From positions 1 through 26,749 of the IMG/VR virus record IMGVR_UViG_3300046360_000215: a DNA stretch of 26,749 bases, one strand, 5' to 3'. This DNA comes from a virus. Both the position numbers and the translations under genes were made by a program. Shown piece by piece: positions 19,816 through 26,749 of this stretch (position 1 is the first letter of the stretch; each line of letters starts with the position of its first letter). The notes under the pieces are model-generated. The model searched no databases, was not told where the DNA came from, and worked only from the letters and a program-made list of their open reading frames with translations.

Positions 19816-20934
19816 TTACCTCCCCATTTGCCTGCGTCTTGCTAATATTTCCCTAGCTTGGTCAGCAGTTGGCCTATCATTAGGTATGGGTGTATAATTA
19901 TTATCTTCTTGTTGCTTAGGTAGTCCCATAGTGTCATCGCTTCTATAGTCAATAACTACATTCTCGGGATTTACTTTATTTCTTGAAGACAACCCCTCAT
20001 AATTTTTTATTAACTTCTGTTGATTCTTATACTGCGTATTATAAAGCTTACCTGAACGGCTTACATAATCAGCCCGTATTTTAGGGGTTAATTTTTCTCC
20101 AGTTATTGCTTTATTATATTGCTTCCTTATTGCTTCAGGTATAGAGGCGGCATTTTCAGCAGTCGCATACTCCGATTCCCTTACTACTGATTTAGGGTCA
20201 AGCATCTTCATAAAGTTGAATATAAGTGCTATGTCCCCAGCAGGGCTAGGGTCTTGGGCGGATGACAAAATACGAGGATAAGCATCGTTTATAATCTTAA
20301 AATCATTAGATTGTTTAATATACTCATCACGTAAGGCGTTCTCTTTATTAAAGACTTCTTTTGTATCCGCTCCTGTCCCATTCATTAACTCTATGGCTTC
20401 TTTTATCTTGCCTGTTTTAGCTAATAGAAGGGCTTGTTGTCTTATTTCTGGTGATACAGGTTGCGAACCTTCTTGCTCACCTTGTCCACCAAATTGAGAG
20501 TTAATTAATTGTTGCACCTCTGCGGATTCCCGCCTTTTTGATTCAGCATTCCCTCTTTGCAGCATAGAGTTACGTTGGTCTTCCTTTAGTTTGAGAAAGC
20601 TTATTATTTCGTTTGGTTCTAATGCGCCACTAAAAAGCTGCTCATTAAATGCTTTAGGGTCTTGGCCATTACCTTGCATTAACCCACCCAAGCCTTGTAA
20701 TGTTTGCATTCTTTGTTGTTGCTGCTGCTGTTGTTGTGCCGCTTGTTGTTGTTGTTGCTGCTGTACCTGCTGTTGATATGCTATTTGCGCGGCTACAGGT
20801 AGTGCATCTCCTAAGCTTTTATTGCCAGTGGCAGCTATCAATCCAGCTAAGCTTAATGCATTAGGATTACTACCAAAGGCATTTGTTTGGCCTTGTGCAT
20901 TGGGAGCGAATAATTGTGCGAATATATCTCTCAT
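19816..20934 (-). CDS. Internal virion protein with polyglutamine tract
   Basis: A 372-aa protein with an almost uninterrupted glutamine tract at residues about 54-76 (18 Gln broken by V and AA; 11 CAA and 7 CAG codons). The C-terminal half is conserved-looking: SSAQDPSPAGDIALIFNFMK, MLDPKSVVRESEYATAENAA, and RADYVSRSGKLYNTQYKNQQ, a pattern typical of phage ejection/injection proteins. It overlaps the upstream gene by 4 nt and is followed after 2 nt by the 631-aa protein gene. Interruption by CAG makes the tract stable. Role inferred from position and pattern. Confidence 0.8.
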   Translation of the reverse strand: MRDIFAQLFAPNAQGQTNAFGSNPNALSLAGLIAATGNKSLGDALPVAAQIAYQQQVQQQQQQQAAQQQQQQQQRMQTLQGLGGLMQGNGQDPKAFNEQLFSGALEPNEIISFLKLKEDQRNSMLQRGNAESKRRESAEVQQLINSQFGGQGEQEGSQPVSPEIRQQALLLAKTGKIKEAIELMNGTGADTKEVFNKENALRDEYIKQSNDFKIINDAYPRILSSAQDPSPAGDIALIFNFMKMLDPKSVVRESEYATAENAASIPEAIRKQYNKAITGEKLTPKIRADYVSRSGKLYNTQYKNQQKLIKNYEGLSSRNKVNPENVVIDYRSDDTMGLPKQQEDNNYTPIPNDRPTADQAREILARRRQMGR

Positions 20935-21803
20935 CCAAATATCCCTCCAAATTGATTACCAAATAAACCTAAACCCAGATTCCCCGCTTTAGTTAAATTA
21001 CTTGGTTGCCATGGCATAGTACCCATACTATTGCCAGAGCTTGAATTAGGGATACCTTGAAGTAATTGCATCAAGGCCTGAGCCTGACCATATAATGGAT
21101 TAGATTGAGCTAGACCCTGGCCACTAGCGGCTTGTAATCCTGCTTGGTTATGTTGTTGGATTTGTCCACCTGCACCTAACATATCAGCCAATGATTGTTG
21201 ACGTAATCCAAGTGCTTTTTCATTAAACCCAGCTTCTAAATCCCCAATTGCCCTAGCTCTCGCCTCTTCCAATTGTGGCAACTGACCGCCATACATAGGA
21301 TCACGTGCCAGTGAACCAACACGTGCCTCACGTCCTTTTATGCCCGAGAATAAAGTGGATGCATTCCTGTTTATGCCTTCCAATGCCCTGTCTCTAGCTC
21401 CCTGAAAAGGCTGTAAGTATTGAGCAAGACCTCCCTGGCTATAATCAGGATTAGCAAATGCCCCAAGGGCATTTTGTTGGACCTGATTAAATGGCTCTTG
21501 TACACCAATCGGCCTTACGCCTTGGTTAGGCTGTGTTTGTTGTAGGTTATAAAGCTCTTGCGAACCAAATATATCATTAGGTTTGCCAGCAAATCCCATT
21601 CTATTTTGGGCATATGGGTTATTAGCTAGTCTACTAAGTTTATTGAAATATTGCCTATAAACTGCCTGTGCCTCTGGTGGCAATGCATTATAACCTTGAG
21701 ATGAGGAGCTTTGTGCCGGAGCATCAGAACCTTTCTGCTTGCCTCCAAATATAGAAGCTCCTAAACTTGCTGCCGCCGCTGCTGCTGCCCAAGGAAATAC
21801 CAT
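20931..21803 (-). CDS. Internal virion protein, Ala/Gln-rich
   Basis: A 290-aa protein with a hydrophobic alanine-rich N-terminus (MVFPWAAAAAAASLGASIFGG), which could insert in the host membrane on ejection, then a Gln/Gly/Asn-rich body (QQTQPNQGVRPIGVQEPFNQ, LGAGGQIQQHNQAGLQAASG) with predicted long helices (EARARAIGDLEAGFNEKALG). First of the three ejection-type genes; overlaps the next by 4 nt (ATGA). Resembles small internal proteins such as T7 gp14-type in size and layout rather than in sequence. Confidence 0.75.
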   Translation of the reverse strand: MVFPWAAAAAAASLGASIFGGKQKGSDAPAQSSSSQGYNALPPEAQAVYRQYFNKLSRLANNPYAQNRMGFAGKPNDIFGSQELYNLQQTQPNQGVRPIGVQEPFNQVQQNALGAFANPDYSQGGLAQYLQPFQGARDRALEGINRNASTLFSGIKGREARVGSLARDPMYGGQLPQLEEARARAIGDLEAGFNEKALGLRQQSLADMLGAGGQIQQHNQAGLQAASGQGLAQSNPLYGQAQALMQLLQGIPNSSSGNSMGTMPWQPSNLTKAGNLGLGLFGNQFGGIFG

Positions 21804-21812
21804 AAAATTACC

Positions 21813-22082
21813 CTAAAACGTTGAAATACTTACTCTTTTCCACTGTAAAGTACCTGCATTATTTAGCAAGATATACTCATATGTAGTTGTAATTACACGG
21901 TCATAAAGCTTATCAATGCCAGCGGCTATATCAGTGGAACTTGTTGGTGCAGCCCTATCAGTCCTTAAACGGCCTTGCAGGAAGAAATTTTGTAGTATCT
22001 TATTCAAGTCCCGCACCTGGTTCTCAAGGTCAACAAGGCGTTGCTCAAATTGATCTGGCCTATTGAATGTATTTTGCTTCAT
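21813..22082 (-). CDS. Small coiled-coil tail/head protein
   Basis: An 89-aa protein with a clear heptad coiled coil at the N-terminus (FEQRLVDLENQVRDLNKILQ) and a C-terminal beta-like region (TYEYILLNNAGTLQWKRVSI). Its start touches the end of the 700-aa tail gene. Proteins with this make-up often trimerise and connect fibres or cap the tail; the function here is not known. Confidence 0.7.
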   Translation of the reverse strand: MKQNTFNRPDQFEQRLVDLENQVRDLNKILQNFFLQGRLRTDRAAPTSSTDIAAGIDKLYDRVITTTYEYILLNNAGTLQWKRVSISTF

Positions 22083-24184
22083 TATCGTACCGTATACGGC
22101 TTGCCCATTTCATAGCTCTTTTCAATACGGAAGCCAGTTGTATTAGAAAAGTTATAGATATATTGCCTTTGCCGTCCTGATATGCGTACATCTATTTTCC
22201 GTGATGTTGTCGTTACATCATATGGTCCGAATATCCGTGGAGTAACCTGGCCGTCATAATCTTTGGTATTGATGGTTAGAGTATATAAATCCTGTGCGGC
22301 TTCTACCGTACCGATTGGAAGGAGGTAATTGCTTGGGATTATAGCGGATATATTTTGTACGTAATCGCCTGCATCCATAAGAGCATAGTTGGTAGTTAGG
22401 CTTCCTGTCATGGTACTATTATTATCCGCGTACCCAGTCTCATGTTGGTATAAGACACTTGCAGGGCTTCCGGTGCATGAGCCGTTTGCCAGATATTGCT
22501 CACGTGTCGGGTTAGTTGGTGTTTCTGCCGCCGTCCTGCTAAGCTGGCCATTGGTAAAATGACCCTCCTGATAGTTCCATATGATATAATTATTGCACTC
22601 GGTATTAGTTCCGCTTGGGAAGAACCACCACACTTCGTTAAATTCCATCACCTTCCTGGCAAAACAAATCCCTGAGTACGTCCAGTTGATATTATCAAAC
22701 ATCCAATGTAATAGAGTATTATTTGGGATTTGGGAGATGACAGAGCCATTATAAATATAAAGGTCGTTTGAACCTTGCCATACTACGGTATCAGGTAATC
22801 CCATAACAGCATTTTGCCCAATCAGGCCGTCTGCCTCTGTCAGTAACCTGACTACCCATATATCAGGCTTATCCACAAAGAACATTGTATATACGGCATT
22901 GCCCGTAAATAGCATATACTGACCCTTGACATAGGAATGGGCTATCAATGTTGCTGCCCCTTGTATGGTACGATCAAAAACAAGTGAAGTACCGCTTACC
23001 GTCCAGTTCGTTATATCACTGCTATCGCTGGTAAGTATGCGTCCTGTAGTACCACCAGCACCCAAGGTTACAATTACATTCTCAGCCTGTGCAACAAACA
23101 GGTAATCAACTGCCGCTGGTGCATTTGTAATAAGCACAGGGGCGGTATTAATATTACCCATCCATTGATATACCCCTCCCTGATTGCCAGGGGTCATCAC
23201 AACGCTATCGCCATATCTATCTATTGACCATATTTGTGGGGGGAAGAATCCCTCAGAAAAAGGCTTGCCCGTGCCATATGTACCTGCACCAAATTTACCA
23301 CCGCCATAGCCGGAAATAGGGGCAAATGAGCATGTGCCAGCCGCTATCTGTCCTTGTACCGTTGTGTCTGCGCCACCACCGTTAGATACACTACTAGTAG
23401 CAAAATCCGTTGACTGGGTAAGATAATAATCATAAGCATTTGTGGTAACATTCCTGATTACTGCCTCAACATTTAAGTCTCCTATCGTAAATCCACCAAA
23501 GGCTGTGGCGGCCAATATCTTTATCCTATCCCCATTGGCGAATCCGTGTGCTAATTGGGAAACTGATATGACCTGTGTAGCTACAACAACTGAGTTCCCA
23601 CCAGCGGTTACAGAGCTACTGGCCACTACATTATTTTTTGCATTTATAAGTATAGCCGATGGCAACACTGTGTTAATGGCGAATAGCCCAGTAAGATTGG
23701 CATTGGTAATGCCGCCAGGGTTACCCGTAACGCCACTTAGTGTAATGATATCTCCCTGCTTAAATGTACCTATAGAAAAAGGTGTTATAGGTATGGTAAC
23801 GACATTGCTACCTGTGCTTGTGATAATAGGATTATTAGCCAATGTGCCAAAATTAGTTGAAAGACTATTGGCTATAGCAGTAGTGCTTGTTACAAGGGGA
23901 GTGATATTATAATAAGCTCCATTCTCAAAGGAATAAAGACGTGTATGCGTGCCAATTAGTACATGTTCAAGGCCATTGTTATCTATGTAGCTATAGATTG
24001 TTCGGGAGACCCCACTTAATGTTTGGGTATTGGTTGAGATGACCTGTACCCAGCCACCTATTTTCTCAGGTAATCCCTGATAAAATCTTATCTTATCTGC
24101 ATCAGTATATATAAATGACGTAAGGGTATTATCCTCTTTATTGACTCCAGGAGGTATATTTATAATGCTTCTGTTGCCTAGCAT
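22082..24184 (-). CDS. Tail nozzle / packaged-DNA stabilisation protein
   Basis: A 700-aa protein with a start resembling P22 gp10-type stabilisation proteins: IINIPPGVNKEDN, YTDADKIRFYQGLPEKIGGW, then SYIDNNGLEHVLIGTHTRLYS. A beta-propeller-like body follows (DRYGDSVVMTPGNQGGVYQW, GIPNN- and WQGSNDLYIYNGS-type blades) with a C-terminal beta domain (PRIFGPYDVTTTSRKIDVRI). Position after the adaptor and collar protein fits a tail tube/nozzle protein (T7 gp12 or P22 gp10 role) that closes the head after packaging. Length is nearer T7 gp12 than P22 gp10. Confidence 0.82.
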   Translation of the reverse strand: MLGNRSIINIPPGVNKEDNTLTSFIYTDADKIRFYQGLPEKIGGWVQVISTNTQTLSGVSRTIYSYIDNNGLEHVLIGTHTRLYSFENGAYYNITPLVTSTTAIANSLSTNFGTLANNPIITSTGSNVVTIPITPFSIGTFKQGDIITLSGVTGNPGGITNANLTGLFAINTVLPSAILINAKNNVVASSSVTAGGNSVVVATQVISVSQLAHGFANGDRIKILAATAFGGFTIGDLNVEAVIRNVTTNAYDYYLTQSTDFATSSVSNGGGADTTVQGQIAAGTCSFAPISGYGGGKFGAGTYGTGKPFSEGFFPPQIWSIDRYGDSVVMTPGNQGGVYQWMGNINTAPVLITNAPAAVDYLFVAQAENVIVTLGAGGTTGRILTSDSSDITNWTVSGTSLVFDRTIQGAATLIAHSYVKGQYMLFTGNAVYTMFFVDKPDIWVVRLLTEADGLIGQNAVMGLPDTVVWQGSNDLYIYNGSVISQIPNNTLLHWMFDNINWTYSGICFARKVMEFNEVWWFFPSGTNTECNNYIIWNYQEGHFTNGQLSRTAAETPTNPTREQYLANGSCTGSPASVLYQHETGYADNNSTMTGSLTTNYALMDAGDYVQNISAIIPSNYLLPIGTVEAAQDLYTLTINTKDYDGQVTPRIFGPYDVTTTSRKIDVRISGRQRQYIYNFSNTTGFRIEKSYEMGKPYTVR

Positions 24185-24187
24185 GCA

Positions 24188-24922
24188 TTACATCCCTGCA
24201 TAGATAAAGTAATTACCTACGAATAAAGTTGGCTGCATAGTATTGTGTGCGCCATCACCGCCAGTATTGCCAGTATTAATGGGGGTTATTGTACCAAATA
24301 TGCCTCCACCTGCGACGCCACCACCATTTTGTAATACACCTGCACTAACAAGATGATTATGCGATGGCATTTCAGCAGTTATAAGTGTATGGGTTTCTTC
24401 ACCTACAAATTCTCCTATAGTCCTTGTGCTTGCTCCTGCGTAAGTTCCAGTGCCTATTGCACCAGCAACCTGCCCTCTTAAGTCTGGGGCTGAAAAACTA
24501 CCGCCACTTCCACCAAAGGAGTACCCAATAATAGCAAATAGCCCTGAGTAAATAGTAGTATCCAATGACTGCCCGTTACATAATATCCATAGCCCATGGT
24601 TTGCGGCTTGTGTCGAGAACTTCATATCACCTATATATGGCGATACCCCACTGGCGGTAAAGAGATGTGCAGAAGTACTTAAAAGCCCAGTGCTTACCCA
24701 TTGGCTACCATCATATATGTTAAGTACATATGGGTTAGAAGTAGTATTAAGCCACATTGAGCCAGCACTGAATATAGAAGGTGCAGTAGTCCCTATATTA
24801 TTATTTTGTATCCCAAACACTATAGTATCCTGGGAATTTACAGTAGCATTTTGGCTATTTCCCCATGTATTGGTGTCGCCGCCTACATTGCCTACATACC
24901 AACCATAATGTGCTGTTGTCAT
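24188..24922 (-). CDS. Phage tail collar-domain protein
   Basis: A 244-aa protein. Residues about 1-95 are a beta-rich attachment part (SMWLNTTSNPYVLNIYDGSQ is a pattern frequent in phage fibres). A canonical collar domain follows: IGDMKFSTQAANHGLWILCN, GQSLDTTIYSGLFAIIGYSF, then FSAPDLRG (residues about 97-150). The C-terminus is a HNH-free, His-rich tip (MPSHNHLVSAG). Such proteins form short tail fibres that bind surface glycans. The three-residue 'SHNH' before the tip recalls metal-binding histidines in other collar fibres. Located between adaptor and nozzle genes. Confidence 0.9.
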   Translation of the reverse strand: MTTAHYGWYVGNVGGDTNTWGNSQNATVNSQDTIVFGIQNNNIGTTAPSIFSAGSMWLNTTSNPYVLNIYDGSQWVSTGLLSTSAHLFTASGVSPYIGDMKFSTQAANHGLWILCNGQSLDTTIYSGLFAIIGYSFGGSGGSFSAPDLRGQVAGAIGTGTYAGASTRTIGEFVGEETHTLITAEMPSHNHLVSAGVLQNGGGVAGGGIFGTITPINTGNTGGDGAHNTMQPTLFVGNYFIYAGM

Positions 24923-24923
24923 A

Positions 24924-25568
24924 TTAAATACTCAAAAGATTATACACTGACCGCTTGTTATTCTTACGGCTTAGATTGTCGCTATAGTCCTGGAAGATTG
25001 GCACATAGCTATTAGCTATTTCAGGGCTTTCCAGGGTATCCCTATAAAACACTTCCAATGCCTTATTACGTACTGCGTCAATAGTCTGGTCATTGAACCA
25101 CACAGAGGTATCTGAAGGGACAGCGGGATAAATTGCGTCTTTGTAGTTATAGTTAATGGTAAAATCTATATTTGTATTAGTGAAGGGATAGACATAGAAT
25201 TGGTCGCCATAGATGGCATATTTCAATGGATATCCAGTCTGTGCGGTATTTGTGATAAGGGAGTTAAGCTCGTCATAAGGTATGCTTACGAAACCTTGCC
25301 GTGTCCCATAAAGACAATTTCCTATGGCATACTTTGCATCAAGCAGCCTGTTAAAGTCAGCAGGAAGGTTGACTGCATTGCTTACGGCGGTTGAAGTCGC
25401 CACTATAGTAATGATGGCGGTCTTGCTAAACACCCAGGGATGCTTTTGCTCCATGTATTTAATGGCGGTTATAATAGCATTTGTTACACCGTAATTGAAT
25501 TCCTGTCCGCTTTTATTAGTCTCGTACAGGATTTGCGTAGACAAATCACCTAAAGTTACCGCCATCAT
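24924..25568 (-). CDS. Head-tail adaptor (tail tubular A-like) protein
   Basis: A 214-aa protein (start ATG at 25568 or the adjacent ATG at 25565; AAGG precedes). Pattern: LGDLSTQILYETNKSGQEFN, AIKYMEQKHPWVFSKTAIIT, VNLPADFNRLLDAKY, a central strand region (GDQFYVYPFTNTNIDFTINY), and a C-terminal helix (DAVRNKALEVFYRDTLES). This fits adaptor proteins that sit under the portal ring, of the T7 gp11 or P22 gp4 type. Placement after the capsid genes and before the nozzle agrees. Confidence 0.82.
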   Translation of the reverse strand: MMAVTLGDLSTQILYETNKSGQEFNYGVTNAIITAIKYMEQKHPWVFSKTAIITIVATSTAVSNAVNLPADFNRLLDAKYAIGNCLYGTRQGFVSIPYDELNSLITNTAQTGYPLKYAIYGDQFYVYPFTNTNIDFTINYNYKDAIYPAVPSDTSVWFNDQTIDAVRNKALEVFYRDTLESPEIANSYVPIFQDYSDNLSRKNNKRSVYNLLSI

Positions 25569-25578
25569 TTACCTTGTC

Positions 25579-26073
25579 TTATTGTTCACCAGAGCAATAA
25601 AAGCTAACCCGTAGGCGTATGACACCTGCTGTTTGTGCCGTTGCCACAGTACCACCAACTGTTACTTTAAGAACAGGAGTGGTATTGCTTCCATATAGAT
25701 AGCCAGAACCAGAACTAACTACACCCGCAGTCAACCCTTGTGCCTGGTTGATAAATAGATGTAATTGTGCATTGGAAGTAGCTGACCCAGCATTGGCGGC
25801 ATTGATGAACCTGGTTGCAGAACCAGAATCACCTACACTAATCGTTGCAGTTGGAGAAGCATTTGTATCCAATGGTGTAAATATCAAAGCTGTATCTACG
25901 ATACGTATACCATTTGTAGGTAATGCACCTGAAGGGGTACTATAATTATCCCCAGTTACCACAGTAGCCGCGACAGTATATTCAAAATCAATTGAGTATA
26001 ATTCGCCTGCTTCGTATTTTGCAGGGTAGGAACTATATGGAAGTATTTGGGCGAAAGTATATGCGGTTGCCAT
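25579..26073 (-). CDS. Capsid-associated (decoration-like) protein
   Basis: 164 aa from ATG 26073, chosen because GGAG lies 8 nt upstream and the longer frame to 26142 overlaps the capsid gene's end. All-beta, with repeated A/T/G segments (DNYSTPSGALPTNGIRIVDT, SATRFINAANAGSATSNAQL, GTVATAQTAGVIRLRVSFYC). It follows the major capsid gene by 10 nt, the usual place of a head decoration or fibre protein. No close family recognised. Confidence 0.7.
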   Translation of the reverse strand: MATAYTFAQILPYSSYPAKYEAGELYSIDFEYTVAATVVTGDNYSTPSGALPTNGIRIVDTALIFTPLDTNASPTATISVGDSGSATRFINAANAGSATSNAQLHLFINQAQGLTAGVVSSGSGYLYGSNTTPVLKVTVGGTVATAQTAGVIRLRVSFYCSGEQ

Positions 26074-26083
26074 GATATATCTC

Positions 26084-26749
26084 CTATATTGCACTATATG
26101 TTGAAATAACAATCGAACCATTGTCATTGACCGTAGAAGCACCTACATCAGTGAACTGGAGCTTTTGGATTCCGAATATTCCAACCATTGCAAAGCGTTG
26201 TTGCTGTGCAATATCGTAGTAGTCAGAATTAATACGGAAACCTGCAACTTCAGCGCGTCCATCAGAATAACCTTTTCCAAATGCCACTGCACCTGCATCA
26301 CGGCCACAGAATATGGCACGGCGGCAATTAGCTACAGCAACAGAAGTACTGGAATTAACACCTAATGGAAGTTTATCACTGTTAAACACCCGTGTTTGCG
26401 AGAAGATAAAACTGCGTTGCAATTCACCTTCGCCCCGTCCGGAAGTTATCAATGATTGTTGTATATCCCTGTATTGATAAGGGCTGGAAGTGTCATTTAG
26501 AAGGTCCATATACTGCTGTGTGTGTACATAGCAATGATATTTCACTTCAGAGGTTTCACTTAAAGGCCGGATATAAGGTTGTGCTGTTTGGGCGTATGTT
26601 TCAGCATTAAGTATATAAGTAAGTTTCATTGTTGCGGTAGTATCAGCAGCAACAAGTTCATCAGTCGCTAAGGCATTAGCCCGTATGATACGTGTAACCC
26701 CGGAAGTTGTTGAAGGTGCGACAGCGGCATTTAGCCCTGTGATCTTCAG
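26084..26749 (-). CDS. Major capsid protein, N4-gp56-like (5' end cut by window edge)
   Basis: 221 residues visible; the frame is open to the right edge, so the protein is larger (the ATG at 26629 is internal). Residues KYHCYVHTQQYMDLLNDTSS, SFIFSQTRVFNSDKLPLGVN, and VANCRRAIFCGRDAGAVAFG resemble the N4-gp56 family of HK97-fold capsid proteins, which have Y-V..H..QY-D-L followed by a gene-specific tip. The upstream visible part (LNAAVAPSTTSGVTRIIRAN) fits. Head of the virion operon in this window; the portal and scaffold genes are expected just outside. Confidence 0.78.
   Translation of the reverse strand: MKITGLNAAVAPSTTSGVTRIIRANALATDELVAADTTATMKLTYILNAETYAQTAQPYIRPLSETSEVKYHCYVHTQQYMDLLNDTSSPYQYRDIQQSLITSGRGEGELQRSFIFSQTRVFNSDKLPLGVNSSTSVAVANCRRAIFCGRDAGAVAFGKGYSDGRAEVAGFRINSDYYDIAQQQRFAMVGIFGIQKLQFTDVGASTVNDNGSIVISTYSAI

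Noticed and set aside
20591-20776. Cys-rich plus-strand frame ending in a poly-Cys run
   Set aside because: It is the complement of the CAG/CAA glutamine tract on the coding minus strand.
1-26749. CRISPR array or anti-CRISPR locus
   Set aside because: No regularly spaced direct repeats were seen. The only repeats are fibre-coding blocks and the 15-bp element; no anti-CRISPR family was recognised.

Overview
The window reads as the genome, or most of it, of a tailed bacteriophage or prophage with a short-tailed (podovirus-like) virion. The host looks Gram-negative: there is a beta-barrel outer-membrane protein and a proteobacterial-style sigma70 promoter grammar. The DNA is AT-rich. A host in the Alphaproteobacteria (Rickettsiales/Holosporales-like) is only a guess from style. 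Late genes run leftward on the minus strand. The right edge cuts the major capsid gene and the left edge cuts the large terminase, so the missing portal and scaffold genes probably lie between the two edges of a circular or terminally redundant genome.

Left block (1-4600, minus strand): terminase large and small subunits, three small unknown proteins in tight overlap, a ParB-like-domain protein, a tiny membrane protein, an unknown protein and a winged-helix replication-type protein. One plus-strand gene, a VRR-NUC nuclease, sits inside it. Region 4600-5280 is the control region: stacked terminators upstream of the replication gene, then a ribbon-helix-helix repressor gene with divergent promoters overlapped by tandem inverted repeats.

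Early right block (5280-7830, plus strand): a small membrane protein, a YqaJ-type exonuclease, two small proteins and a RecT-like annealing protein, which together form a Red-type recombination pair. Accessory block (7900-11990): a complete tRNA-Gln, a YefM/YoeB toxin-antitoxin pair under a consensus promoter with an operator, a small serine resolvase, a two-gene operon whose second product ends in an RNA polymerase alpha-CTD-like domain, a small basic protein, an OmpX/Lom-size outer-membrane barrel, and a cassette of three small membrane or secreted proteins with its own perfect sigma70 promoter. 

Virion block (11990-26749, minus strand, transcribed right to left): major capsid protein, a capsid-associated protein, head-tail adaptor, a collar-domain tail protein, a large tail nozzle/stabilisation protein, a coiled-coil protein, three DNA-ejection (internal virion) proteins, then several fibre genes including two duplicated 'small protein plus fibre' cassettes. 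This gene order parallels T7/P22-type podoviruses.

The most unusual item is the alpha-CTD-like protein (9599-10096), which keeps the UP-element-binding residues of the host subunit. The co-occurrence of a replication-type protein, ParB-like domain, toxin-antitoxin and resolvase without an obvious integrase suggests an extrachromosomal (phage-plasmid) prophage state. No lysozyme/endolysin, tyrosine integrase or CRISPR array was seen.
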